DNA of 64,000 nt. Source: Phycisphaerales bacterium. GTDB taxonomy: Bacteria > Planctomycetota > Phycisphaerae > Phycisphaerales > UBA1924. Location of the stretch: assembly GCA_020850415.1 (NCBI GenBank), contig JADZER010000011.1:124001-188000 (forward strand). The letters run 5' to 3'. Below the pieces are notes generated by a model. That model did no database searches, had not been told where the DNA came from, and saw nothing but the letters and a program-made list of their open reading frames with translations. Positions 1 to 9,095 of this stretch are shown here, one piece after another. The position numbers and the translations under genes are program-made. Within the stretch, counting starts at the first letter, position 1. Every line of letters begins with the position of its first letter.

Positions 1-218
1 GGGTTGCGGAGCAGCGCCTGGAGGAGCACCCCCGCGACCCCGAGCGCGGCGCCGACCATGCCCGCGATCGCCAGGCGCGGCAGTCGCAGCCTCGCCACCG
101 CCCCGGACTCTGGCCAATGCAGGCCGCCACGGGTATCTCCGGTCGCCAGGTGCAGCGCGACCAGCAGGGCCAGGACGCCGAGGAACCCGAGGAGAATGGC
201 GGCCTGACGGGGCTTCAC
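1..218 (-). CDS. FecCD/BtuC-family ABC transporter permease, N-terminal fragment (cut by window edge)
   Basis: Reading leftward from a GTG at 218, the frame stays open to the window edge (72 codons). An in-frame TAG lies just upstream, which fixes the start. The product begins with a membrane segment (residues about 6-22). It then shows the RLPRLAIAGMVGAALGVAG stretch followed by VLLQALLRNP, which matches the conserved N-terminal part of iron-siderophore/cobalamin permeases (FecC, FhuB, BtuC). Such proteins sit in the inner membrane and pass a metal chelate taken from a periplasmic binding protein. The substrate cannot be told from this piece. It is divergent from atpC, and its partners would lie outside the window. 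I am fairly sure of the family and unsure of the exact start. Confidence 0.72.
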   Translation of the reverse strand, partial: MKPRQAAILLGFLGVLALLVALHLATGDTRGGLHWPESGAVARLRLPRLAIAGMVGAALGVAGVLLQALLRN

Positions 219-262
219 GCTGAGGAGAGACTACCCGCCCAGCGGGCTATCATCCGGCCCGA

Positions 263-287
263 CCGGCCAAACCGGCCAAACCGGCCC
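263..287. repeat. Short tandem repeat, unit CCGGCCAAA
   Basis: Two full 9-bp units and one partial unit lie back to back in the divergent gap between the permease gene and atpC, just upstream of the atpC ribosome binding site. The role is unknown. Confidence 0.6.
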
Positions 288-302
288 ACACGGAGGCCCA
301 CT

Positions 303-752
303 GTGGCGCAGAAGACCTTCCACTGCCAGCTCGTCACCCCCACCGAGAAGCTCGTCGATGGCGAGATGACCTACGCCTCGGTCCCCGCGTGGGACGGCCT
401 CTTCGGCGTCCTCCCCGGGCGCGCTCCCCTGCTGGCCCGGCTGGGGCTCGGCGAGCTGATGCTCCACCACGCGAACACGAACGGCATCCCGGGGGGCGAC
501 CGCTCGTTCCTCATCGACGGTGGGTTCGTCAAAATGGCGGACAACGGCCTGACCATCCTGGCCGAGCGGGCGGTCGCGGCCGAGAGCATCTCGCTGAAGG
601 ACGCCGAGGCTGAGCTGGCGGAGGCCGAGGCGCGGCGGGTCCCCGAGGACGCACCCGACCTGGCCGCCCGGCAAAGCGCCGTCCGGCGCGACCGCGAGCG
701 GGCACTCCTGAAGGTCCGCATGGCGAGGGCGGTGCAGGGCCGGGGGATATGA
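303..752 (+). CDS. atpC: F1F0 ATP synthase epsilon subunit
   Basis: This is the 149-residue epsilon subunit of the F1 central stalk, which couples rotation to catalysis and can inhibit ATP hydrolysis. The N-terminal beta-sandwich is clear: FHCQLVTPTEKLVDGE is followed by the family hallmark GLFGVLPGRAPLL and a GGFVKMADNGLTILAE strand. Residues about 95-149 form the helical C-terminal hairpin rich in Glu, Ala and Arg. The GTG at 303 is chosen because GGAGG lies 6 nt upstream and the product then has family length. The gene stands alone: the upstream neighbour is divergent and tRNAs follow, so the rest of the atp operon is not here. A perfect hairpin ends the transcript. Confidence 0.93.
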   Translation: MAQKTFHCQLVTPTEKLVDGEMTYASVPAWDGLFGVLPGRAPLLARLGLGELMLHHANTNGIPGGDRSFLIDGGFVKMADNGLTILAERAVAAESISLKDAEAELAEAEARRVPEDAPDLAARQSAVRRDRERALLKVRMARAVQGRGI

Positions 753-778
753 GCGGGGGCCGGCGGCCGGCCCCCGCT
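752..778 (+). terminator. Perfect 12-bp hairpin after atpC
   Basis: AGCGGGGGCCGG pairs perfectly with CCGGCCCCCGCT around a 3-nt loop, starting inside the atpC stop codon. No T-run follows, so it may act as a weak or Rho-assisted terminator or as an mRNA end stabiliser. Confidence 0.6.
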
Positions 779-804
779 GAACGCTGAACTGTCCCCGAAC
801 CGGG

Positions 805-832
805 TGGCGAAACGCCGAGGAGCCGGTATACT
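805..832 (+). promoter_or_regulatory. Candidate sigma-70 promoter for the tRNA cluster
   Basis: A good -10 hexamer TATACT lies at 827-832, about 34 nt before tRNA-Val. A weak -35 (TGGCGA, 805-810) lies 16 nt further upstream. The assignment rests mainly on the -10 and on position. Confidence 0.4.
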
Positions 833-865
833 TCAAGCCCCCGGCTTGGTCCGGGGGAGACATCC

Positions 866-939
866 GGGCGATTGGCGCAGTTGGCTAGCGCGCTTCCATG
901 ACAAGGAAGAGGTCACAGGTTCGAGTCCTGTATCGCTCA
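866..939 (+). tRNA. tRNA-Val (anticodon GAC)
   Basis: Cloverleaf of 74 nt. Acceptor GGGCGAT pairs with ATCGCTC (one G-U pair), the D arm is GCGC/GCGC, the anticodon stem CTTCC/GGAAG encloses loop ATGACAA with anticodon GAC, and the T arm is ACAGG/CCTGT with loop TTCGAGT. CCA is not encoded. It is the first of three tRNAs in a row. Confidence 0.95.
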
Positions 940-985
940 TTCGACCGGTCGGCGGGGGTCGGTCCCCTCGACGGGCCGAGAACCC

Positions 986-1058
986 GCCGCCTTAGCTCAG
1001 TTGGTAGAGCAACGGTTTTGTAAACCGTAGGTCCCCGGTTCGAGTCCGGGCGGCGGCT
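986..1058 (+). tRNA. tRNA-Thr (anticodon TGT)
   Basis: Cloverleaf of 73 nt closely following the bacterial tRNA-Thr pattern. The anticodon stem ACGGT/ACCGT encloses TTTGTAA (anticodon TGT) and the T arm is CCCGG/CCGGG. The acceptor GCCGCCT pairs with CGGCGGC except for a T-C mismatch at the last pair (7:66). CCA is not encoded. Confidence 0.94.
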
Positions 1059-1191
1059 GTTCCGGGCTGGCCCGGGCGAGGCCGGGCCTTCCCGGCGAGG
1101 TCTTGTCTCCCTTCTCGGAGGCGGGTACCGTTGCATTCTGGCCCTCGTGCGCGTGGATCGCCCGCCCGCGACGGCCGATGACAAGTGAGCA

Positions 1192-1273
1192 GGGCGTGTA
1201 CCCAAGTGGCCAACGGGGGCAGACTGTAAATCTGCTGGCATTGCCTTCGTAGGTTCGAATCCTACCGCGCCCA
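1192..1273 (+). tRNA. tRNA-Tyr (anticodon GTA)
   Basis: Class II tRNA of 82 nt with a long variable arm. The acceptor GGGCGTG pairs with CGCGCCC (one T-G pair), the anticodon stem GCAGA/TCTGC encloses CTGTAAA (anticodon GTA), and the T arm is GTAGG/CCTAC. CCA is not encoded. Confidence 0.95.
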
Positions 1274-1276
1274 TTG

Positions 1277-1316
1277 GACCCCTGCCGTAGCCTTCAGGCC
1301 GCGGCAGGGGTCTTTC
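1277..1316 (+). terminator. Rho-independent terminator after tRNA-Tyr
   Basis: GACCCCTGCCG pairs with CGGCAGGGGTC as a perfect 11-bp stem, followed by TTTC. It closes the three-tRNA transcript. Confidence 0.82.
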
Positions 1317-1344
1317 GTTGCGCCCCCCGCGCGTGGAGGCCGCC

Positions 1345-3252
1345 ATGCTCACCCTCGACCAACTCGCCAGCGATTGGCTGGCCCCTCGGGCCGAAGCGGA
1401 CTTCAGCCTCCCGGCGATCACCAACTTCCGGGGCGCGGTCCAGGCGGCCTGGGGGGTCTCGGGGATCCAGAACTGGATCTGCCCGCCGACCGGCATGGCC
1501 ACCCCCACCGCTACCCTGTTCCTCGAGGACGCGGGCAGAATCCGGCGCTTCCCGAGGGCGGTGGAATACCGCTGGCGCGCTTACCAGATTGAACGCCGGG
1601 GCGGGGGCGTGGAGTCGATCCTGCGGATGCCCGCGGGCCTGCCCGGGGTTATGGAGCGGCTGCGGTTCAATCGGGCCATGAAGGTGCACATTGTCTTTGG
1701 CGGGCTGGCACGGGTTTGGCGGTTCACGGACTACTGGAACCTGCCGCCCGAGGATGTGCCGATGCTCAATGCCCGCCTTTCGGGCGGTGGGTTCCTCCTC
1801 GAGGACACCAAGACCTTCGGGCGCGCGGAGTTTGTCGTCCCCGGCCGTCGCGCGGTGTACGACGACCTCCAGGCGTGGCTCGACGGGGAGCCCCCGGTCG
1901 AACGGGGGCGGGTCGGCGTGGCGACCCTGGAGGTCGAGGCGGGCGACGAGGTGACCTGGTACGGGCTCCAGGGGTGCGAGCCGTGCGAGCCGTTTGACCC
2001 GGACGAGGGGTGGGAGTCCGGCCGGCGCGCATGGGAGACCGTATGGGAAGCCGCCTTCACGCCGGGCAACCGCGTGTTCACCGGCCACCTGCCCGCGGTA
2101 CGGGGCGATCTTGAGCGTCTCTACGACATGTCGGTCCTCACGCTCCTCATGACCCGCCGCATGCTCCCCGCGCTCCCGGAGCGAGCCGGCGTCGCGACCG
2201 GCGGCCAGTGCATCTGGAACGAGGAACCCCGGCCGGTGGCGTTGGCGTATGTGATCGGCGGGCCGGAGGGGGCGCCCACGACCAGCTTCCTGTGGGAGCT
2301 GATGTTCCAGGCGCCGATGCTCGCCCGGCTAGACCCCGGCGTACTGCGCGCACAAATGGAAGCATTCATGCGCGTGGATCTCCACCAGCACTGGGGGGTG
2401 GAAACCGTCAGCGGACGCGGCGCAGGGATGGGTTATGGCGTGAACGCCGGGGCGTTCCTCTCGTGCGTTTCCGACTATGTCCGCCTGACAGGAGATCGGG
2501 AGTGGGCCCTCCGTCACCTGGCATACCTCCGGACCTGCGCCCGGCCCGAGCTCACGGACTACGGGCACTCCCAGCACATCCTCGAGTGCGTGAGCACCTA
2601 CGAGCACACCATCGCGTCGTTCAACGCGCTCAATGTCGCGGGCTTGCGCACGCTCGCCGAACTCACCGGTGAGGCGCACTACGCCGAGGCCGCCGACCGG
2701 CTCGCCGCCCGCGTGATCGATCTGTACGCCGGCGGGCCCTTCGCGTGCCTGCTCCCCGACGGCTCGCGACGCGTGGTGCGCACCATCCTCGACTTCGTCT
2801 ATGTGGGGCGGTCGCTCGAACAGGATCTGTCCGAGCCGGTGAAGACCGGCATGCTCGCGTTCTTCCGTGAAGAACTCCGGACCGACGACTGGCTCTACGC
2901 CCTCTCGCCCCGCGACGGGAACGCGCTCACGCCCGACCTGCCCTCTTTCCAGACCTACCGCGCGGACCACCAGGCCACCGGCGCCTACGACGGCTGGCCC
3001 GCCCTGGCGGCGTCGGTGCTCGCCCGGTTCGGCCGGTGCGACGAGGCCCTCGGCTGGCTCCGACGCCTGGAACGCCTGACCCACGAGGGCCCGTTCGGGC
3101 AGGCCCACTTCATCCACCCCGACGGCTGCCGCAAGGCCAGCTTCTTTAACGGCAACATGTACCTCGAGCCCGCCGGCTGCGCGTTCGCGACGGTGCTGCT
3201 CGAGGACTTCGGGTGGGCCGGGCGGGCCCTTCCGGGCGGGCCCAGGCCCTAA
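1345..3252 (+). CDS. Six-hairpin glycosidase-like protein, substrate unknown
   Basis: The protein has 635 residues. The ATG at 1345 is chosen because GGAGG lies 5 nt upstream; a TTG 27 nt earlier is a weaker option. There is no signal peptide, so it is probably cytosolic. The C-terminal half (about 330-630) reads as repeated helical hairpins with aromatic and acidic loops (DLHQHWGVETVSGRGAGMGY, HILECVSTYEHTIASFNALN, SFQTYRADHQATGAYDGWPA). This is typical of the (alpha/alpha)6 barrel fold of glycoside hydrolases and related debranching or glucosidase-type proteins. The N-terminal half is probably a beta domain. I cannot assign a catalytic acid pair or a sugar. It lies alone between the tRNA terminator and the oxidoreductase promoter. 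Confidence 0.6.
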   Translation: MLTLDQLASDWLAPRAEADFSLPAITNFRGAVQAAWGVSGIQNWICPPTGMATPTATLFLEDAGRIRRFPRAVEYRWRAYQIERRGGGVESILRMPAGLPGVMERLRFNRAMKVHIVFGGLARVWRFTDYWNLPPEDVPMLNARLSGGGFLLEDTKTFGRAEFVVPGRRAVYDDLQAWLDGEPPVERGRVGVATLEVEAGDEVTWYGLQGCEPCEPFDPDEGWESGRRAWETVWEAAFTPGNRVFTGHLPAVRGDLERLYDMSVLTLLMTRRMLPALPERAGVATGGQCIWNEEPRPVALAYVIGGPEGAPTTSFLWELMFQAPMLARLDPGVLRAQMEAFMRVDLHQHWGVETVSGRGAGMGYGVNAGAFLSCVSDYVRLTGDREWALRHLAYLRTCARPELTDYGHSQHILECVSTYEHTIASFNALNVAGLRTLAELTGEAHYAEAADRLAARVIDLYAGGPFACLLPDGSRRVVRTILDFVYVGRSLEQDLSEPVKTGMLAFFREELRTDDWLYALSPRDGNALTPDLPSFQTYRADHQATGAYDGWPALAASVLARFGRCDEALGWLRRLERLTHEGPFGQAHFIHPDGCRKASFFNGNMYLEPAGCAFATVLLEDFGWAGRALPGGPRP

Positions 3253-3317
3253 CCCCGCGGGGCCGGCGCCAGGGACGCCCGGACCCCCGGACGGGTCAGA
3301 TTCTCTCCCCGTGAGGT

Positions 3318-3347
3318 AGGACATTGGGCCCGCAAAGGGTCTATACT
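3318..3347 (+). promoter_or_regulatory. Candidate promoter for the 2-oxoacid oxidoreductase genes
   Basis: AGGACA (3318-3323) resembles a -35 box and TATACT (3342-3347) is a near-consensus -10, with an 18-nt spacer. They lie about 100 nt before the start at 3446, in the only AT-richer stretch of this gap. Confidence 0.5.
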
Positions 3348-3445
3348 TATCCAGATATCTGAACTCGTTCGGGCCGGACGCCCGCCCCCCGGTGTCGTCA
3401 CCCGCTCGCCGCGGGCGCCAGCCTGAGAAGGAAGGCCGGCGACAC

Positions 3446-4893
3446 ATGGTCACCAACGACAACGGCGGTCCGAAGGCCAAGGCGGCGGGCAAGCCCAAGC
3501 CGTACCTGCTCCCTGAATTCTGCAAGGCGTGCGCCCGATGCATCCCCGCGTGCCCGCGTGACTGCATCACGATGAGTACCGAGATCAACCCGCTGACAGG
3601 GCGAACGCCCGTCGTCGTGGACTGGGAGCGCTGCAACGGCTGCGGTCTGTGCCTGTCGGCGTGCCCCGAGCCCTACGGCCTGACCGGCGTGATGGCCGAC
3701 GAGATCGAGTTCGAGCTGGTCGACCCGAAGGTCCTCTTCGGCGACAAGCACACCACCGCCCCCGAGCCGGTGGACATCCCCGGGACCCGCCTCGACATGC
3801 CGGAGCTCGAGCCCATGATCCTCAAGGGCACGCACGCCTCGGCGATCGGCGCGATCCTGGCCGGCTGCCGGCACTTCTACGGCTATCCGATCACGCCCTC
3901 GACCGAGGGCGCCGAGCTGCTCGCGCGGCTGCTGCCCGAGCTTGACGGCGTCTTCGTCCAGGCGGTCAGCGAGGTCGCGGCGGTCAACATGATCTACGGC
4001 TGCGGCGGGGCGGGCCTGCGGAGCATGACCTTCACCTCGTCGCCGGGCTTCAGCCTGATGCTCGAGGGCATCTCGTACATGATCGGGGCAGAGCTGCCGG
4101 GGGTGTTCTTCAATGTGATGCGGGGCGGCCCGGGGCTGGGGAACATCGCCCCGGAGCAGGCGGACATCAAGCTGGTCTGCCGCGGACTGGGGCACGGCAA
4201 CTCGCACGCGATCGTGCTGGCGCCGTCGACGCCGCAGGAGATGCTGGACCTGACGATGCTGGCGTTCGAGCTGTCGTTCAAGTACCGCAATCCGGTGGTG
4301 CTCGCGGGGGACGGGTACCTCGGGCAGGTGACGGGGCGTGTGACGCTGCCCAGGCAGATGGTCAAGCCCGGGCTGCCGGCGTGGGCGGTCCATGGGGACG
4401 CGGTGCATCGCAAGAACTTCATCACCTCGATCGCGCTGATCGAGCAGGACCTGGAGAAGCACAACGAGCACCTGCTGGACAAGTACGCCCGCATCTCCCG
4501 CGCCGAGCAGCGGTTCGCGACCTACAAGTGCGACGACGCGGAGCTCCTGATCGTGGCCTGCAACACCCCGGCGCGGATGGCCAAGGGCGCCGTCCGCGAC
4601 CTGCGGGCCCGGGGGATCAGGGCCGGACTGTTCCGCCCGATCACGCTGTGGCCGTTCCCGATCGACGGCCTGCTGCCGCTGCTGGAGAAGGCTCGGGGCG
4701 TCCTCATGGTCGAGGCGGGGCCCGGGCAGCTTGAGGACGAGCTCCGGCTGGCGGTCAGCCACGCGGGGGTGAGACTCCCGCCCGTGTCGCATGTCCGCCG
4801 GTACGGCGGCGTGCTCCCGCAGCAGCACGAGATCGACGAGGCGGCGCTCGCCATGACCGGGCACACCGCGCCCGCCCTGACAGGAGGTGCCTC

Positions 4894-4897
<4 letters not shown>
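3446..4897 (+). CDS. korA: 2-Oxoacid:ferredoxin oxidoreductase, ferredoxin (delta) plus alpha subunit fusion
   Basis: This subunit (483 residues) oxidatively decarboxylates a 2-oxoacid, probably 2-oxoglutarate, to the acyl-CoA and passes electrons to ferredoxin. Residues 26-36 (CKACARCIPAC) and 63-73 (CNGCGLCLSAC) bind two [4Fe-4S] clusters, so the delta domain is fused at the N-terminus. The alpha domain follows from about 105 (GYPITPSTEGAELLARLLPE, then VQAVSEVAAVNMIYG), with transketolase-like and C-terminal parts to 460. The ATG at 3446 follows an AAGGAAGG sequence. The gamma domain, often fused to alpha, is absent here and is found in the next gene. The stop overlaps the next start (GTGA), so the two subunits are translationally coupled. 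Substrate choice is inferred. Confidence 0.85.
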
Positions 4898-6324
<1,427 letters not shown>

Positions 6325-6349
6325 ACTCACCCCGCGGCCCGGCACAGCC

Positions 6350-6386
6350 CCCGGCCCCGGACCCCCCGCGGGGCCGGGAGTTTCTT
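6350..6386 (+). terminator. Rho-independent terminator after korAB
   Basis: CCCGGCCCC pairs with GGGGCCGGG across an 11-nt loop and is followed by AGTTTCTTC. It lies 26 nt past the beta-gamma stop codon. Confidence 0.75.
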
Positions 6387-6461
6387 CGTGGGCGTCCGGC
6401 CTGATACCATGGCCCCACGCCCCGTCCGCCACCGACGACCCCGCCGGAGCCGCCGCCCATC

Positions 6462-7490
6462 ATGCAGACCGCCGCGAACCCCGCCGAGACCCTCGCCCAG
6501 CTCTCGTCCATGATCGGGCGGACGCCGCTGCTGCGGATCGACTACCGCCTGGACGGCCAGCCCCGTCGCCTCTACGCCAAGTACGAGCAGCGGAACATGA
6601 CCGGCAGCGTCAAGGACCGCATGGCGTACTGCATTCTGCGCCATGCGTACGAGACCGGCGAGCTGCTCCCCGGCGGGACGATCGCCGAGGCGACGAGCGG
6701 CAACACGGGGGTGTCGTTCGCGGCGCTCGGCCGGGCGCTCCGCCACCGGGTGCGCATCTTCATGCCCGACTGGATGAGCCGCGAACGGGTCGTGCTCATG
6801 GAGTCCTTCGGCGCGGAGATCATCCCGGTGTCGCGGGAGCAGGGCGGCTTCCTGGGCAGCATCGACATGGCCGAGCAGTTCGCGCGGGAAACGCCGGGCG
6901 TCTTCCTGCCCCGCCAGTTCGCCAACGAGGCCAATGCCTGCGCCCACGAGCAGACCACCGGCCCGGAGATCGTCGCGCAGCTCGCCTCGGTCGGGTGCGT
7001 GGCGGATGTCTTCGTGGCGGGTGTCGGGACCGGCGGCACGGTGATGGGGGTGGGCCGATGTCTGCGGGAGTGCAACCCCCGCGCGACGATCCACCCGCTC
7101 GAGCCGGCCAACTCGCCCACGCTCCGCACGGGGCACCGCGTGGGCCACCACCGCATCCAGGGCATCTCCGACGAGTTCATCCCGGCCATCGTGAAGCTTA
7201 ACCAGCTCGACGAGATCGTCGATGTCTGGGACGGCGACGCGATCCTCATGTCCCAGAAGCTCGCCCGCATCGGCCTGGCGGTCGGCATCTCGTCCGGGGG
7301 CAACTTCATCGGCGCCGCCAAGCGGCTGGAGGAGGCCGGCCACAACGCGACGGTTGTAACCGTGTTCTCCGACAGCAACAAGAAGTACCTGAGCACCGCG
7401 CTCTTCCAGGAAGAGCCCCGCGACGAGAAGTACCTCACCGACCGCATCGAGATCGACGGCTGGATCTCGATCCCCTGCCCCGAGGTCTAG
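6462..7490 (+). CDS. cysK: Cysteine synthase family PLP enzyme (O-acetylserine sulfhydrylase / cystathionine beta-synthase type)
   Basis: This cytosolic fold-type II PLP enzyme (342 residues) probably makes cysteine from O-acetylserine and sulfide. Residues 28-60 give the hallmark block: IGRTPLLRI early, then NMTGSVKDRMAY with the PLP-binding Lys51. TSGNTGVSFAA binds the substrate carboxylate and GVGTGGTVMGVGR cradles the phosphate. The C-terminal part carries GISSGGNFIGAA. Length is normal for CysK or short CBS, with no CBS-pair or heme domain. It is convergent with hemD, with only 14 bp between the stops. Whether it acts as OASS or as a transsulfuration enzyme cannot be settled here. Confidence 0.85.
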   Translation: MQTAANPAETLAQLSSMIGRTPLLRIDYRLDGQPRRLYAKYEQRNMTGSVKDRMAYCILRHAYETGELLPGGTIAEATSGNTGVSFAALGRALRHRVRIFMPDWMSRERVVLMESFGAEIIPVSREQGGFLGSIDMAEQFARETPGVFLPRQFANEANACAHEQTTGPEIVAQLASVGCVADVFVAGVGTGGTVMGVGRCLRECNPRATIHPLEPANSPTLRTGHRVGHHRIQGISDEFIPAIVKLNQLDEIVDVWDGDAILMSQKLARIGLAVGISSGGNFIGAAKRLEEAGHNATVVTVFSDSNKKYLSTALFQEEPRDEKYLTDRIEIDGWISIPCPEV

Positions 7491-7504
7491 CACGGGCGGG
7501 CGGC

Positions 7505-8173
7505 CTACCGCGCCCTTGCCGCGAGGATCGACCTCGCCAGCGAGAGAAAGCTCCGGTCCGGCGACTCGACGAACACCTCGCCCCCGGCGCCGCGGACCGC
7601 GGCGCTGGTCGTGGGCCCGATCGAGGCCGCGGGGATCGGCAAGCGCCCCACACGCTCGACGATGCTGCGCACCGCCGAGGGGCTCACCAGGGCCGCGACA
7701 TCGACCCGGCTGACAACCGTGCGGTCGAACGCGAGGCTCCGGGGCTCGTAGAGCACCGGGGCGGCCACCTCGATGCCCGCGAGCTCTGGGATCGGCGCGA
7801 GCGAGGAGCGCGGGAAGCACACCCGCCGACCGTCCGCCAGCTCGGCCATGGCCTCCCAGATCCCCTCGCCGCTCCCCGTCGGGCTCACGAGTTGGACCCG
7901 GAACCCCCGTTCCCGGGCGAGGCGCTCCGAGGCGCCCCCCACCACCGCGACCCGGGGCACGCTGGCCGGCCCGGCGGCCACCGCCTGGATCGCCCGGGGG
8001 CTCGTCAGGACCAGCCAGTCGTCGGGGCCGAGCGCCGCGAGCTCCTCCGCGGCGTCGCCGACGACGCGGGTCTCCAACACCGGCTCCCACACGGGCGCCA
8101 GCCCCACCTGCGCGATCGCCGTCGCCAGCGGGCCGCCCTCGGGTTCGTCACGCGTGACCCACACGCGGGTCAT
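7505..8173 (-). CDS. hemD: Uroporphyrinogen-III synthase
   Basis: Closes and inverts ring D of hydroxymethylbilane to give uroporphyrinogen III. The product has 222 residues. HemD sequences are very divergent, but the product fits: N-terminal MTRVWVTRDEPEGGPLATAI, the two-lobed alternation of strands and helices, SPRAIQAVA in the first lobe, and the conserved region SPSAVRSIVERVG followed by SIGPTTSAAVRGAG in the second. ATG at 8173 follows GAGGAG by 5 nt. It is the last gene of the heme operon, 10 bp after hemC, and is convergent with cysK. Context plus the C-terminal motif make the call safe. Confidence 0.85.
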   Translation of the reverse strand: MTRVWVTRDEPEGGPLATAIAQVGLAPVWEPVLETRVVGDAAEELAALGPDDWLVLTSPRAIQAVAAGPASVPRVAVVGGASERLARERGFRVQLVSPTGSGEGIWEAMAELADGRRVCFPRSSLAPIPELAGIEVAAPVLYEPRSLAFDRTVVSRVDVAALVSPSAVRSIVERVGRLPIPAASIGPTTSAAVRGAGGEVFVESPDRSFLSLARSILAARAR

Positions 8174-8183
8174 TGCTCGCTCC

Positions 8184-9095
8184 TCACGCGCGGTACCACG
8201 CCAGGGCTCGCTCCCCGACCGCCTCGCCCACGGCGCGCGGGTCGGTCCCGTCGGCGCGCTCCTCGAACAGCCCGCCCCGGTCGTTGAAGAGCTGGACATG
8301 GAGCCTGATCACGCCGCCCGCGTCGAGCGTCGCGTTCGCCGCGACCGGGACCTGGCAGCCGGCGTTGAGCCGGCCGAGGAAGGCCCGCTCGGCGGCAGCA
8401 CAGCGGGAGGTCGGCCCGTGGTTGATCTTCGCGGCGAGGTCCGCCGCCTCGGTCCCCTCGCGGGCCTGCACCGCCACCGCCCCCTGCGCCGGGGCCGTGG
8501 GGAAGCGGTCGATCGGCAGGGCGACGGCGTGCGCGACCGGCAGCCCGAGGCGCTCGACGCCGGCCGCGGCGAGGCAGACCGCATCGAGATCGGCGCGGGT
8601 CGCGATCGCCAGTCGCGTGGGCACATTGCCCCGGATGGGCTCGGTGGCGCAGCCCAGCTCCCGCCGGAGCTGCGTCACGCGGCGGGGGCTGCTCGTGCCG
8701 ACGCGCAGCCCGGCGGCGTCGCCGTTGCCCGCGAGCGCCGCCCGAAGCACGGCGGCGACCCGTTCGCTCGACGCCGCCAGCACATCGTGCACCGCGGCCC
8801 GGGGCGGCGTCGCGACGACCGCGAGCCCGGGGAGCGACCTGGTCGCCAGGTCCTTGAAGCTGTGGATCGCCAGGTCGACCTCGCCGCCGGCGAGAGCCTG
8901 CTCAATGGCTGCAACGAAGGCGCCGGTGGACCACGAGGCCTGGGGCGCGGGCATCTCGCCCTCGCGGTCGCCCTGGGTTTTGATGATGACCAGTTCGCTC
9001 TCGACGCCGGCGTGCTCGGCCAGCAGCGCGGCGACATGGCGGGCCTGCCATAGGGCCAGTTCGCTTCCTCGGGTGCCGAGTCTGAGCTTGGGCAT
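8184..9095 (-). CDS. hemC: Hydroxymethylbilane synthase (porphobilinogen deaminase)
   Basis: Polymerises four porphobilinogens into hydroxymethylbilane on a covalently bound dipyrromethane cofactor. The product has 303 residues, family length. MPKLRLGTRGSELALWQARH is the standard N-terminus, IKTQGDR and AIHSFKDL are substrate and cofactor loops, and RGNVPTRL follows. GRLNAGCQVPVAA contains Cys247, the cofactor attachment residue. The ATG shares its A with the upstream hemL stop (TGATG), so translation is coupled; GGAGG lies just upstream inside hemL. Part of the single heme operon. Confidence 0.95.
   Translation of the reverse strand: MPKLRLGTRGSELALWQARHVAALLAEHAGVESELVIIKTQGDREGEMPAPQASWSTGAFVAAIEQALAGGEVDLAIHSFKDLATRSLPGLAVVATPPRAAVHDVLAASSERVAAVLRAALAGNGDAAGLRVGTSSPRRVTQLRRELGCATEPIRGNVPTRLAIATRADLDAVCLAAAGVERLGLPVAHAVALPIDRFPTAPAQGAVAVQAREGTEAADLAAKINHGPTSRCAAAERAFLGRLNAGCQVPVAANATLDAGGVIRLHVQLFNDRGGLFEERADGTDPRAVGEAVGERALAWYRA

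Noticed and set aside
4..207. A plus-strand Arg/Pro-rich frame at the window start
   Set aside because: The minus strand of the same DNA encodes a clear FecCD permease N-terminus.
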